64,000 bases of DNA from Mycobacterium mantenii (GCF_010731775.1 NZ_AP022590.1:5580001-5644000); one strand, 5' to 3'; shown: positions 42,126 to 51,493, counted from the first letter of the stretch. Notes: a model not told the origin generated them from the letters alone. Program-made: numbers and translations.

Positions 42126-42932
42126 ATGCCCGCAGTGACACTGGAACGTCTCGAAGACAACATCGCCTGCATCACCCTGAACCGGCCGGAACGGCTCAAC
42201 GCCATCGATGGGTCGTTGATCGACGGCGTCGACGAGGCCTTGGACGTGCTGGACACGGGCGAGTTCAGGGTGGCGATCCTGACGGGTGCCGGGCGCGGAT
42301 TCTGCGCCGGCGCCGATTTGAGCGGCACCGGGCAGCCGTGGACGACGAACAAGCCGACCACCCCGGCGTTCAAGGTCAACTACGACGCCCAGGTCCGGTT
42401 GGCCAACCTGTACACCCGGATCTACGACATGGACATTCCGGTGATCGGCGCGGTGAACGGTGTCGCGGTCGGGGGCGGCCTGGCCTTCGCGTTGGTCTGC
42501 GATATCCGGGTCGCCTCCGAGCAGGCCCGGTTCGGTTCGGTGTTCATCAAGGCGGGCTTTTCGTCCATGGACATGGGCACCAGCTACCTGCTGCCGAAGA
42601 TCGTCGGCGCCGGGGTGGCCCGCGAACTCATGCTCACCGGGCGCATCATCGACGCGGCCGAGGCCTATCGCATCAAGCTGGTCCACGAGGTCGTCGGCCC
42701 CGACGAGCTGATGCCGGCCGCGCTGCGCAAAGCCCGCGAGATCGCCGATAACAACGCTTATGGCGTGTGGCAGACCAAGATTGGTCTCAACGCCGCGCTG
42801 GACGCGCCCAGTCTGCGCCACGCGATCGAGATCGAGAACCGCACCCAGATCCTCAGCGGTTTCACCAACAACCCGGTCGAGGCTGCCATGGCGCACCGGG
42901 AGAAGCGCGCCCCGAAATGGGATGTGCTGTAA
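42126..42932 (+). CDS. Enoyl-CoA hydratase/isomerase family protein
   Basis: The 268-residue crotonase-fold protein has NRPERLNAIDGSLIDGVDEA, oxyanion-hole segments GAGRGFCAGADLSG and GVAVGGGLAFALVCDIR. The usual catalytic Glu segment is replaced by FIKAGFSSMDMGTSYLLPK, so its activity may be isomerase, hydrolase or decarboxylase rather than hydratase. It is probably cytoplasmic and acts in acyl-CoA metabolism. A 21-bp tandem repeat separates it from the convergent LLM gene. Confidence 0.88.
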   Translation: MPAVTLERLEDNIACITLNRPERLNAIDGSLIDGVDEALDVLDTGEFRVAILTGAGRGFCAGADLSGTGQPWTTNKPTTPAFKVNYDAQVRLANLYTRIYDMDIPVIGAVNGVAVGGGLAFALVCDIRVASEQARFGSVFIKAGFSSMDMGTSYLLPKIVGAGVARELMLTGRIIDAAEAYRIKLVHEVVGPDELMPAALRKAREIADNNAYGVWQTKIGLNAALDAPSLRHAIEIENRTQILSGFTNNPVEAAMAHREKRAPKWDVL

Positions 42933-42969
42933 CGGTGCATGATGGCGGCGACCCGCTGCGCCCGGCGAC

Positions 42970-43032
42970 GCTGCGCTTGCGATCGCGGCGGCCGCGCTTG
43001 CGATCGCCGCGGCCGCGCTTGCGACCGCCGCG
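42970..43032. repeat. Three tandem copies of a 21-bp repeat
   Basis: Units at 42970-42990, 42991-43011 and 43012-43032 share GCCGCGCTTGCGATCGCCGCG with one to three changes each. Each contains the GCGATCGC palindrome or a variant. The array abuts the stop codon of the minus-strand LLM gene and lies between convergent genes. Confidence 0.9.
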
Positions 43033-43899
43033 TCAGAGTTTCGCGATCACGTTCTCGGCGAACATCTCCAGGTTGCGGATCTTGCTGTCCAGCGGTTCGG
43101 TGTCCTTGCCCTTGATGTAGGGGATGCGGAAGCCGACGATGACGTCGGTGACACCTTTGTCCTCGAGCCGTTTGATGCCGTCGGCGGTGTAGGCGTCGGC
43201 CGAGATGACATGGATCTCGAACGGACCGGTCTTGCCGGCTTCTTCGCGGAACTTCTTGAGCTTGGCCAGTAGGTGGTCGAGTTCCTCGGGGTCACCGCCG
43301 CCGTGCATCCAGCCGTCCAGGCGCGCGGCGCGCCGCAGGGCCGCGTCGGCGTGACCGCCGATCAGGATCGGGACGGGCTTGGTGGGAGCCGGTGTCATCT
43401 TGGTCTTGGGGATGTCGTAGAACTCGCCGTGGAATTCGAAGTAGTCACCGGTGGTGAGGCCCTGGATGATTTCGATGCATTCGTCCATCCGTTTGCCGCG
43501 CCTGGCGAACGGGACACCCAGCAGTTCGTAGTCTTCGGGCCACGGGCTGGTGCCGACGCCGAAACCGACGCGGTTGTCGGTCATCGCCGCCAGCGACCCG
43601 ATCTGCTTGGCCACCAACGCCGGTGGCCGGATGGGCAGCTTGAGGACGAAGAAGTTGAACCGCAGCGTTGAGGTCACTGCACCCAATGCCGATGTCAGCA
43701 CGAAGGTTTCGATGAACTCCTTGCCGTCCAGGAACTCGCGGTTGCCATCCGGGGTGTAGGGGTATTTCGAGTCGGATTCGAAGGGGTAGGCGATGCTGTC
43801 GGCGATCGTCATGGCGTCGTAGCCGGCCGCCTCGGCCGCCTTGGCCAGCGGGATGTAGTACCTAAAGTCAGTCATCGCCTCTGCGTAGGTAAACCGCAC
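43033..43899 (-). CDS. LLM-class F420-dependent oxidoreductase (Rv0940c-like)
   Basis: The 288-residue luciferase-like TIM-barrel enzyme has EAAGYDAMTIADSIAYPFE, GVGTSPWPEDYELLG and PVPILIGGHADAALRRAARL. GTG 43899 is the start because AGGAAGG lies 8 bases before it and the resulting length fits Rv0940c; the longer frame from 43959 would begin inside the operator. A perfect KstR-type palindrome lies 37 bp upstream, so it is probably induced on cholesterol. Its substrate is unknown. Confidence 0.9.
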   Translation of the reverse strand: MRFTYAEAMTDFRYYIPLAKAAEAAGYDAMTIADSIAYPFESDSKYPYTPDGNREFLDGKEFIETFVLTSALGAVTSTLRFNFFVLKLPIRPPALVAKQIGSLAAMTDNRVGFGVGTSPWPEDYELLGVPFARRGKRMDECIEIIQGLTTGDYFEFHGEFYDIPKTKMTPAPTKPVPILIGGHADAALRRAARLDGWMHGGGDPEELDHLLAKLKKFREEAGKTGPFEIHVISADAYTADGIKRLEDKGVTDVIVGFRIPYIKGKDTEPLDSKIRNLEMFAENVIAKL

Positions 43900-43935
43900 G
43901 TCATCTGCCTTCCTGGAGGGGTCGTCACTCGACAT

Positions 43936-43949
43936 TAGAACGTGTTCTA
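43936..43949. promoter_or_regulatory. KstR-type operator (first)
   Basis: TAGAACGTGTTCTA is a perfect 14-bp palindrome that satisfies the KstR consensus TnnAACnnGTTnnA. It lies upstream of the Rv0940c-like gene. The identical 14-mer occurs at 61228-61241. KstR is the TetR-family repressor of sterol catabolism released by a cholesterol-derived CoA thioester. Confidence 0.85.
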
Positions 43950-44016
43950 GTTTCAGCACAACCGGCGGATGGGCGCGGCCGGCACCGACTTGCCGACCAG
44001 GGCGGTGGGTTTCGGG

Positions 44017-44760
44017 CTAGAGCTGGTTCTCAGGGCCGATGACCGCCCACACCGTCTTGCCGGACGCGGTGGGCGTGCTGCCCCACGCGCGCGACAACGC
44101 GTCGACGATCGCCAGCCCGGACACATCGATGCCCTTGGGGGGCGACGGCAGTCGCACCGCGGGGGTGTTGCTCGCATCGGACACCGCGATGGTCGCGGTG
44201 GTGCCCTGGGCTTCGATTCGCACCACCGGAACGCTGGCGGTGTGTTCCAGCACGTTCTCCACGAACACGTTGACCACCACCAGGGCCACCGGAATGAGCT
44301 TGGACTGCGACCACGTGGTGAGCCATTCGCGGACCATGCGCCGTGACTCGCGCAGACTGGTCAGGTCGGCGGGCAGCTGCACATCGGCGCGCCGCACCGG
44401 CCGACGGCTGTTCTGGCCGAGCGCCTTCATGGCTGCTTTCTCACCGGAATAGAGCGGCATGAAGTGGGTGACGCCGCTGTGGGTGATCGCGTCGCGGGCC
44501 GCTCGATCGGTGCAGACCAACACGATCGGAACGTGCAGGGTGCTGCCTACCTGCCAGTACGCGCTCACGAAGGTCGACCAGGTGGATTCGGCCTGCACCT
44601 TGAGCCCGGAGACGTCGACGACGACGGCGGCGACGTTGTCCAGCGCGGCCTTGAGGATGCGTTCGCGAAGTGCGGTGGAGTTGGCGGCGTCAAGCTCGCC
44701 GTTGACGGTGAGAACGGCTACTGAGTCATCGGTCCGCATCGCAACGGCCACCGGGCTCAT
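44017..44760 (-). CDS. STAS domain / RsbW-like ATPase regulatory protein (Rv0941c-like)
   Basis: The 247-residue protein has an anti-anti-sigma-factor STAS domain (residues 8-100: SVAVLTVNGELDAANSTALR, VVVDVSGLKVQAESTW) and a C-terminal HATPase_c-like domain of the anti-sigma-kinase type (VNVFVENVLEHTASVPVVRI, with Asn/Glu as in the N box, and GLAIVDALSRAWGS). The STAS phosphorylation Ser usually in DxSG is followed here by GLKV. This combination suggests a partner-switch component controlling a sigma factor. It equals Rv0941c by position. Confidence 0.82.
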   Translation of the reverse strand: MSPVAVAMRTDDSVAVLTVNGELDAANSTALRERILKAALDNVAAVVVDVSGLKVQAESTWSTFVSAYWQVGSTLHVPIVLVCTDRAARDAITHSGVTHFMPLYSGEKAAMKALGQNSRRPVRRADVQLPADLTSLRESRRMVREWLTTWSQSKLIPVALVVVNVFVENVLEHTASVPVVRIEAQGTTATIAVSDASNTPAVRLPSPPKGIDVSGLAIVDALSRAWGSTPTASGKTVWAVIGPENQL

Positions 44761-45142
44761 CCCAACTCGGTCCTGGCGTCCGGTTCCATTTACGCTCCTC
44801 GCATTCTGCCGGGCCGATTGCTTGAGTATCCGCTCTCAGCGGCAAAAGTCTACTTCGGCGGGACTGGCCTGAACACAGCCGGAAATTGCAGGCTGCGATC
44901 GGAATCCCCTTAAACCCGTGCCGCAATGCCACAGCGAAAGCATCATGCGTCCCCCTCCCCACCCATCAGGAATTGGACCGCACAGCTGCTACGTGCTGTG
45001 GAGTCCAATGCCCAGGACGCGCTTTTATCGGGGTTACCACGCGGCGCGCGCCGCCAAACTTATTCGGATGCGCGAAGACAGGGCGTTCACCAGCGCAAAG
45101 GCACCAACCGCCGCGACGGGGGTCAGCCGGCGCGCATCTCGG

Positions 45143-46381
45143 TCAGTGATCGCTGAGCGCGTAGGGGGGAGCGCCCACTCCGGCGACCGAGTGCGTCCCC
45201 CACGGTGTCTGTTCGACGATGCGTGCCGGCGCGCTGTACCGGCCGACCGTCAGCGTGCCGGTCCGCGCCCGCTTGAAGATGTCGCCGGACAAGGGTCCGG
45301 TCGGAGAACCAAATACGGTTCCCTGCCAGTGGTAGTGGCCATCGATCGGGTCCAGATGGCCGGTGAGCCGGACCCGCACGGAGTGGCACGTGCCGGCGAT
45401 CTCCAGCGTGGCGGTTCCGTCGTACGTGTCATCGCCGTGCGGCGCGCTGGCCGAGAGGTCGAAGGCCGACTCCACGGGGGGCGGCTCGGCCGGGCGCAGT
45501 TGAGCGCGCTCGTTGAACACCTGCTGGCTGCTCGCACGCACCTCGATGCGGCCGCTGGCGGTGCGCTCCATGACTTTCAGGCACTCGACGACGTAGCGCG
45601 CCGACGCGTCCGGATCGGGTCCGGTGAGGAAGAAGTAGTTGGGAAAGCCGCGAATCGCCACTCCGCAGAACGGCTCCATGCCGTCGTGCCACGCCTGGCG
45701 GATCGGCAGTCCGGCCGCACCGACCAAGGCCTCGTCGGCGACGTCCTCGGGGATGACGAAGCCGGTGCCGTAGATGATGGCGTCGACACGATGATCGGCG
45801 CCGTCGACGGTGCGCACGCCTGAGGTGGTCACCACATCGATTGCCGACGCGGCGATCGCGACCCGAGGCCGGCCGACCGTCCGGGCGTGGCCCCGCAGCC
45901 AGCGTTTGGCGCGTGTCGACCACACCGGGATGTCGGTCACGACGCGACGCGGCGCGTGCGCGAAGACGGTGACCGATGCCGCTTTTTGCACCAGCCACCC
46001 GAGGTGGTGGGCCGCCGCGGCGTCGGTGCCGACCACCGCGATGTGCTTGCCGGCCGGATCGAATCCGCAATCCCACGCCGCGGCGTGAAACGACGCCCCG
46101 CCGAATTCGTCGCGCCCGGCGATGGGGGGCAGCCAGGGCAGCTGGACCGGGCGGTCGGCGGCGACGACGACGTCGGCCCGGATTTGTTCGCCCTCCGCCG
46201 TGGTCAACAGCCAGCTATCGGAGCCGTCGTCAAAGCGTGCGCGCCGGACGGGTCGGTCCAGCGTCACTCGGTCGGTGAAACCGGCTGCCGGCAAGGCGCT
46301 TTGGACGCTCTTCGCGCAGACGCCCGCTCCGGCGACGGCGATGCGGCAACGACGCTCGGTGCGATCCCGCGCCGGCGTCAC
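45143..46381 (-). CDS. Flavin monooxygenase-like protein with C-terminal DUF4873 domain
   Basis: The 412-residue protein starts at GTG 46381, overlapping the upstream diiron gene stop by GTGA; the longer open frame upstream is an antisense-like shadow of that gene. The first Rossmann motif reads VAGAGVCAKSVQSAL and the second (NADPH) IAVVGTDAAAAHHLGWLV. The segment between FAD motif and ASFHAAAWD is about 70 residues shorter than in typical Baeyer-Villiger-type enzymes. The tail (about 315-412; ESAFDLSASAPHGDDTYDG onward) matches DUF4873. It equals Rv0943c by position. Confidence 0.78.
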   Translation of the reverse strand: MTPARDRTERRCRIAVAGAGVCAKSVQSALPAAGFTDRVTLDRPVRRARFDDGSDSWLLTTAEGEQIRADVVVAADRPVQLPWLPPIAGRDEFGGASFHAAAWDCGFDPAGKHIAVVGTDAAAAHHLGWLVQKAASVTVFAHAPRRVVTDIPVWSTRAKRWLRGHARTVGRPRVAIAASAIDVVTTSGVRTVDGADHRVDAIIYGTGFVIPEDVADEALVGAAGLPIRQAWHDGMEPFCGVAIRGFPNYFFLTGPDPDASARYVVECLKVMERTASGRIEVRASSQQVFNERAQLRPAEPPPVESAFDLSASAPHGDDTYDGTATLEIAGTCHSVRVRLTGHLDPIDGHYHWQGTVFGSPTGPLSGDIFKRARTGTLTVGRYSAPARIVEQTPWGTHSVAGVGAPPYALSDH

Positions 46382-47283
46382 AGAAACCTGCTGCGCTGCC
46401 AGCCGCGGCGCGCGATCGGTCCCATCAGCCCGACCTCGGTCAAAAACGCCGCCAGCGGAGCGAAACCGGCAACCTGCATGTCGCGGCGATGCGGGCTGGT
46501 GCGCGCGATCTGGCGGGCCCGCTTGGGGTCCAGACCCGTTCGCGCATAAGGGATCGGATTGCTGAACAGGTAGTTGAAGAAGTAGCCGCCCAGGCCGTTG
46601 ATGTTCGCCATGAACCAGCGGTTGAGTCGGGGCATCTCGGCGACCCGCTTGCGGGCGCCGTCGCGCGCGAACTGGATGTGGCGCGCCTCTTCGGTGACGT
46701 GAATACGCATGAGCCGCTGGATGATCGGCTGCAATTCCGGGTCGTCCATCATCTGCCGCTGCAGCGAGTCGAAGATCTCCTCGCCGATCAGTGCGGCCAC
46801 CCAGAGCATCGAGCCACGCTGGAAGGCCAAGGGCAGCGCATTGATGATCATCCGGTGAAACCGCTTGGGCCGCACCGGCTTGGCGCCGATGCGTTCGATG
46901 GCCTTGCCGAACATCACCATGTGGCGGGTCTCGTCGCCCAGTTCGGTCAGCTTGTAATGCGTCGACCGACTGGTGGGGTCCTCGTGCAGGATCGTGCGCA
47001 GCAGCGCCTGATTGAGCATGTTCTCGAACCAGATGCCGGCCGACAGCGTGTTGACCAATTCCTGGCGGGACAGCTCGATCTGTTGCTCGCGGGTCATCTC
47101 GTCCCACATGGGCGTGCCGTAGAGCGACACCAGCCGGGGCGGCAGATAGAACTTGTCCGGGTCCAGCTCGGCGTCCCAGTCGATGTCGACGACGGGCTCG
47201 TAGGACTTTTTGACCGATCCGCGCAGCAGACGCTCCGCGAAGTCCTCACGACTCGGCCCAGCTGGTTTCACCGGAGTGGTCAT
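46378..47283 (-). CDS. AurF-like diiron N-oxygenase/ferritin-like protein
   Basis: This is a 301-residue helical diiron enzyme of the p-aminobenzoate N-oxygenase (AurF) family. Metal ligands fall in ENMLNQALLRTILHEDPT, LGDETRHMVMFGKAIERI (E-T-R-H), LIGEEIFDSL and IHVTEEARHIQFARDG (E-E-A-R-H). GGAGGG precedes ATG 47283, so MTTPVKPAGPS is the N-terminus. It likely oxygenates an amine or a fatty-acid-like substrate with electrons from the coupled monooxygenase or a ferredoxin. Its stop overlaps the next start (GTGA). Confidence 0.85.
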   Translation of the reverse strand: MTTPVKPAGPSREDFAERLLRGSVKKSYEPVVDIDWDAELDPDKFYLPPRLVSLYGTPMWDEMTREQQIELSRQELVNTLSAGIWFENMLNQALLRTILHEDPTSRSTHYKLTELGDETRHMVMFGKAIERIGAKPVRPKRFHRMIINALPLAFQRGSMLWVAALIGEEIFDSLQRQMMDDPELQPIIQRLMRIHVTEEARHIQFARDGARKRVAEMPRLNRWFMANINGLGGYFFNYLFSNPIPYARTGLDPKRARQIARTSPHRRDMQVAGFAPLAAFLTEVGLMGPIARRGWQRSRFL

Positions 47284-47407
47284 CGCAGGCGTCCCTCCAT
47301 TGGTGCTGCAGACGGTACCCATGGTACTGGGTACTTGTGGTCCCGACTAGATGCTGGAGGTTGCGATTCGGCAATCTGACGGGCAACAAGCATCAGGAGG
47401 CGGAGTA

Positions 47408-48166
47408 GTGGGCCGGCACATCCATGTCATCGGCATCGGTGCCGGCGATCCCGACTATGTGACCGTGCAGGCGATCGAGGCGCTCAACGACACCGAGGTG
47501 TTCTTCGCGATGGACAAGGGCGAGCAGAAGAGCGATCTGGTGGCGCTGCGACGCGAGATCTGCGGCCGGTTCATCCGTGAGCCGCGCTACCGCTTCGTCG
47601 AGCTGCCCGACCCCAAGCGGGCCGACCCCGACAACCGGCAAGCCGATTACCGTGACGCGGTTGCGGATTGGCACGCCGCCCGCGCGCAGATCTGGGCCGA
47701 CGCCATCTCCGCCGAGCTGGGTCCCGATGGCGTCGGCGCGTTCTTGGCCTGGGGTGATCCGTCGCTCTACGACAGCACCCTGCGCATCCTCGACGCGGTG
47801 GCGGGCCGCGTCGACTTCACGTTCGACGTCATCCCGGGCATCACCGCCGTGCAGGCGCTGACCGCCCGGCACCGCATCCCGCTCAACGAGGTCGGCGAAC
47901 CCGTTGTGATCACCACCGGGCGGCAACTGCGCACGCACGGGCCGGCCCCGGGAACCGCCGTCGTGATGCTCGACGCCGACTGCTCCTTCCAGGTCTGTCC
48001 GCCGGGCACCCGAATCTGGTGGGGCGCCTACCTCGGCACCGACGACGAACTGCTGGTCGCGGGCACCGTCGGCGAGGTGGGACCCCGCATCGTTTCGCTG
48101 CGGGCCGAAGCCCGCGCCCGGCACGGCTGGATCATGGACACCTATTTGCTCAGACCGGCACACTGA
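47408..48166 (+). CDS. cobF: Precorrin-6A synthase (deacetylating) CobF
   Basis: The 252-residue tetrapyrrole methyltransferase has HIHVIGIGAGDPDYVTVQAI at the SAM-binding N-terminus and AFLAWGDPSLYDSTLRILD further on. CobF methylates C-1 of precorrin-5 and releases acetate in aerobic cobalamin synthesis. GTG 47408 follows AGGAGG. It lies alone, away from other cob genes. M. tuberculosis is reported to lack cobF, so this window keeps the ancestral state. Confidence 0.9.
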   Translation: MGRHIHVIGIGAGDPDYVTVQAIEALNDTEVFFAMDKGEQKSDLVALRREICGRFIREPRYRFVELPDPKRADPDNRQADYRDAVADWHAARAQIWADAISAELGPDGVGAFLAWGDPSLYDSTLRILDAVAGRVDFTFDVIPGITAVQALTARHRIPLNEVGEPVVITTGRQLRTHGPAPGTAVVMLDADCSFQVCPPGTRIWWGAYLGTDDELLVAGTVGEVGPRIVSLRAEARARHGWIMDTYLLRPAH

Positions 48167-48170
48167 AACC

Positions 48171-49034
48171 GTGCCCGAACTACCCGAGATCGAAGCGCTG
48201 GTCGACCATCTACGGCGCCATGCCGTCGGGCTGACGGTCGGCCGGGTCGACATCGCCGCGCTGTCCGTGCTGAAGACGTTCGACCCGCCGATCAGCGCGC
48301 TGCACGGCCAGGCCGTGGTGGGGGCCGAGCGGTGGGGCAAGTACCTGGGTCTGCGCACCGACACCCTCTTCCTGATCGCCCACCTGTCGCGTGCGGGCTG
48401 GTTGCGGTGGTCCGACAAGCTGGCCGCGGCGCCGCTGCGGCCCGGCAAGGGCCCGATCGCGTTGCGGGTGCACCTGGGCACGCCCGGTGACGCGCCCGGC
48501 TTCGACCTCACCGAGGCCGGCACCCAGAAGCGGCTGGCGGTGTGGCTGGTCGACGACCCGGCGCAGGTCCCCGGCATCGCCACGCTCGGGCCCGACGCGC
48601 TGGATCTGGACGTCGACGCGCTGGGCAATCTGTTGGCCGGCAACACCGGCCGGATCAAGACCGTCATCACCGACCAGAAGGTGATCGCCGGCATCGGCAA
48701 CGCCTACAGCGACGAGATTCTGCACGTCGCGCGCATTTCACCGTTCGCCACGGCCGGCAAGCTGTCCGATCAGCAGCTCGCCGCGCTGCACGACGCGATG
48801 GTCTCGGTGCTCACCGATGCGGTAAGCCGATCCGTCGGCCAGGGGGCGGCCACGCTCAAGGGCGAGAAGCGCTCCGGCTTGCGGGTGCACGCGCGCACCG
48901 GGCTGCCCTGCCCGGTGTGCGGGGACACCGTGCGCGAAGTGTCGTTCGCGGACAAGTCTTTCCAGTACTGCCCGACGTGTCAGACCGGGGGCAAAATACT
49001 TGCCGACCGGCGGATGTCGCGGTTGCTGAAGTAG
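48171..49034 (+). CDS. Fpg/Nei-family DNA glycosylase, full length
   Basis: The 287-residue formamidopyrimidine/endonuclease VIII-type base-excision enzyme begins PELPEIEALVDHLRR; Pro at position 2 after the start is the catalytic nucleophile and Glu3 the acid. The helix-two-turn-helix (VIAGIGNAYSDEILHVARIS) and a C-terminal zinc finger (CPVCGDTVREVSFADKSFQY then CPTC) are present. It starts at GTG 48171, 4 bases after the cobF stop, so they are cotranscribed. The M. tuberculosis counterpart Rv0944 is much shorter. Confidence 0.92.
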   Translation: MPELPEIEALVDHLRRHAVGLTVGRVDIAALSVLKTFDPPISALHGQAVVGAERWGKYLGLRTDTLFLIAHLSRAGWLRWSDKLAAAPLRPGKGPIALRVHLGTPGDAPGFDLTEAGTQKRLAVWLVDDPAQVPGIATLGPDALDLDVDALGNLLAGNTGRIKTVITDQKVIAGIGNAYSDEILHVARISPFATAGKLSDQQLAALHDAMVSVLTDAVSRSVGQGAATLKGEKRSGLRVHARTGLPCPVCGDTVREVSFADKSFQYCPTCQTGGKILADRRMSRLLK

Positions 49035-49075
49035 TCGCCCGGCCGCGACTTGACACCTGTCGATATGCTGCCCCG

Positions 49076-49825
49076 ATGACTCGCCAGAAGATCCTTATCA
49101 CCGGTGCCAGCTCCGGACTGGGCGCCGGCATGGCGCGCGCGTTTGCCGCCAAAGGCCGCGACCTTGCACTGTGTGCGCGTCGCACCGACCGGCTCGATGA
49201 GCTGAAAGCCGAGCTGTCGCAGAAGTATCCCGGCATCAAGATCGCGGTCGCCGCACTGGATGTCAACGACCACGAGGCCGTCCCCAAGGTGTTCGCCGAA
49301 CTCAGCGACGAGCTGGGCGGCATCGACCGCATTGTCGTCAATGCCGGCATCGGCAAGGGAGCAAAGCTGGGCTCCGGCAAGCTGTGGGCCAACAAGGCCA
49401 CGATCGAGACCAACCTGGTGTCCGCGCTGGTGCAGATCGAGATCGCGCTGGAGATGTTCAACAAAAGCGGTTCTGGCCACCTGGTGCTGATCTCGTCGGT
49501 GCTCGGCAACAAGGGTGTGCCCGGCGTCAAGGCGGCGTACGCGGCGAGCAAGGCCGGGGTGAGCTCACTGGGTGAGTCGCTGCGCGCCGAGTACGCCAAG
49601 GGGCCCGTCAAGGTGTCGGTCATCGAGCCCGGCTACATCGAGTCGGAGATGACGGCCAAGTCCAACAGCACAATGTTGATGGTGGACAACGAAACTGGGG
49701 TCAACGCCCTCGTCGCCGCCATGGAGCGTGAGCCCGGGCGGGCCGCGGTCCCGTGGTGGCCGTGGGCACCGCTGGTGCAACTGATGCGGGTGCTGCCGCC
49801 TCAGCTCACCAAGATGTTCGCCTGA
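49076..49825 (+). CDS. Short-chain dehydrogenase/reductase (Rv0945-like)
   Basis: The 249-residue SDR has ITGASSGLGAGMARAFAAKG as cofactor motif, NAGIGKG, and SSVLGNKGVPGVKAAYAASK with Ser, Tyr and Lys of the catalytic triad. The start ATG 49076 is taken because the longer frame upstream is a shadow of the glycosylase gene. It is convergent with pgi, with only 3 bases between stops. Substrate unknown. Confidence 0.9.
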   Translation: MTRQKILITGASSGLGAGMARAFAAKGRDLALCARRTDRLDELKAELSQKYPGIKIAVAALDVNDHEAVPKVFAELSDELGGIDRIVVNAGIGKGAKLGSGKLWANKATIETNLVSALVQIEIALEMFNKSGSGHLVLISSVLGNKGVPGVKAAYAASKAGVSSLGESLRAEYAKGPVKVSVIEPGYIESEMTAKSNSTMLMVDNETGVNALVAAMEREPGRAAVPWWPWAPLVQLMRVLPPQLTKMFA

Positions 49826-49828
49826 GAT

Positions 49829-51493
49829 TCAGCTGGTTCGCCCGCGCTCGCTGCGGTAGCGGCGCACCAGGGCGTCGGTGGAGCTGTCCGACTGCGGCGC
49901 CGGCGAGCCGTCCGCGGTGATCACCGGAAGCAGGGCTTTGGCCTGGGTTTTGCCCAGCTCCACGCCCCATTGGTCGAACGAGTCGATGCCCCAGATCACG
50001 CCCTCGGTGAAGACCTGGTGCTCGTACAGCGCGATCAGCTGGCCCATGACCGACGGCGTGAGCCGGTTGGCCAGGATCGAGGTCGACGGCCGGTTACCGG
50101 GCATCACCTTGTGCGGCACGATGTCGGCGGGCGTGCCTTCGGCGGCGATCTCTTCGGCCGTCTTGCCGAAGGCCAGCACCTGGGTCTGGGCGAAGAAGTT
50201 GCTCATCAACAAGTCGTGCATGCTGCCGCTGCCTTCGGCGGTCGGCAGGTCGTCGATGGGCTGGCTGAACCCGATGAAGTCGGCCGGCACCAACCGGGTG
50301 CCCTGATGCAGCAACTGGTAGAACGCGTGCTGCCCATTGGTTCCCGGTTCGCCCCAAAAGATTTCACCGGTGTCGGTGGTGACCGGGCTGCCGTCCGCGC
50401 GGGTGGACTTGCCGTTGGATTCCATGGTCAGCTGTTGCAGATAGGCGGCAAAACGTGCCAGGTCGTTGGAATACGGCAGCACGGCGCGCGATTGCGCGCC
50501 CATAAAGTTGGAGTACCACAGGCCGATAAGTCCAAGCAGCACAGGCGCATTGGACTCCAGCGGCGCGGTCTTGAAATGCCGGTCGACGATGTGGAATCCG
50601 GATAGGAAGTCCGCGAACGCTTCTCGACCGATGACGGCCATCACCGACAGGCCGATCGCCGAGTCCACCGAGTAGCGGCCCCCGACCCAATCCCAGAAGC
50701 CGAACATGTTGTCGGTGTTGATGCCGAAGTCGTCGACGAGGCGTTTGTTGGTGGAGACGGCGACGAAGTGCTGGGACACCGCGGCGTCGCCGAGGGCGTC
50801 GGTGATCCATCGGCGGGCGGCCGTGGCGTTGGTCAGGGTTTCCAGCGTCGAGAACGTCTTCGACGCGACAATGAAAAGCGTTGTGGCGGGATCCAAGTCG
50901 GCCAATGTGGCGATCAGATCCGCCGGGTCGACGTTGGAGACGAAGCGCGCCGAGATCCCCGCATCCGCATAGTGGCGCAGCGCCTGGTAGACCATCACCG
51001 GGCCGAGGTCCGATCCACCGATGCCGATGTTGACCACCGTGCTGATTCGTTTCCCGGTGGCTCCGGTCCATTCACCGCTGCGCAACCGATCGGTGAAGTC
51101 GCCCATGGCGTCGAGCACCGAGTGCACATCCTCGACGACGTTTTCGCCGTCGACCGTCAGCTCGGCATCCCGGGGGAGTCGCAGCGCGGTGTGCAGGACC
51201 GCGCGATCCTCGGAGGTGTTGATGTGCACTCCGCTGAACATCTGGTCGCGGCGCTCTTCGAGGTTGGCCGTGCGCGCCAGATCGACCAAGAGCCGCAGCG
51301 TTTCTCGCGTGATGCGGTGCTTGCTGTAATCGATGTAGAGGTCGCCGACGGAGACGGTCAGCTCGCGGCCGCGTTCGGGATCGTCGTCGAAGAACTGGCG
51401 CAGATGGGTGTCGCCGATTTGTTCATGATGCCTGCGCAGGGCGTCCCACGCCGGGGTGGCGGTGATGTCGGGGATGGTGTGCACTGAGGTCAT
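49829..51493 (-). CDS. pgi: Glucose-6-phosphate isomerase
   Basis: The 554-residue enzyme interconverts glucose-6-phosphate and fructose-6-phosphate in glycolysis and gluconeogenesis. PGI signatures are [34 protein letters not shown], the substrate loop [11 protein letters not shown] and [16 protein letters not shown]. Length and motifs are complete. It equals Rv0946c. It could supply fructose-6-phosphate metabolism linked to the nearby fructokinase, but the genes are not contiguous. Confidence 0.97.
   Translation of the reverse strand: MTSVHTIPDITATPAWDALRRHHEQIGDTHLRQFFDDDPERGRELTVSVGDLYIDYSKHRITRETLRLLVDLARTANLEERRDQMFSGVHINTSEDRAVLHTALRLPRDAELTVDGENVVEDVHSVLDAMGDFTDRLRSGEWTGATGKRISTVVNIGIGGSDLGPVMVYQALRHYADAGISARFVSNVDPADLIATLADLDPATTLFIVASKTFSTLETLTNATAARRWITDALGDAAVSQHFVAVSTNKRLVDDFGINTDNMFGFWDWVGGRYSVDSAIGLSVMAVIGREAFADFLSGFHIVDRHFKTAPLESNAPVLLGLIGLWYSNFMGAQSRAVLPYSNDLARFAAYLQQLTMESNGKSTRADGSPVTTDTGEIFWGEPGTNGQHAFYQLLHQGTRLVPADFIGFSQPIDDLPTAEGSGSMHDLLMSNFFAQTQVLAFGKTAEEIAAEGTPADIVPHKVMPGNRPSTSILANRLTPSVMGQLIALYEHQVFTEGVIWGIDSFDQWGVELGKTQAKALLPVITADGSPAPQSDSSTDALVRRYRSERGRTS

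Noticed and set aside
42970..43032. CRISPR array
   Set aside because: The repeats are contiguous without spacers, only 21 bp and degenerate; no cas genes are nearby.
46382..47107. N-terminal extension of the flavin monooxygenase frame to 654 codons
   Set aside because: It overlaps the AurF-like gene in another frame and is Arg/Pro-rich. The GTG at 46381 overlapping the AurF stop is the natural start.
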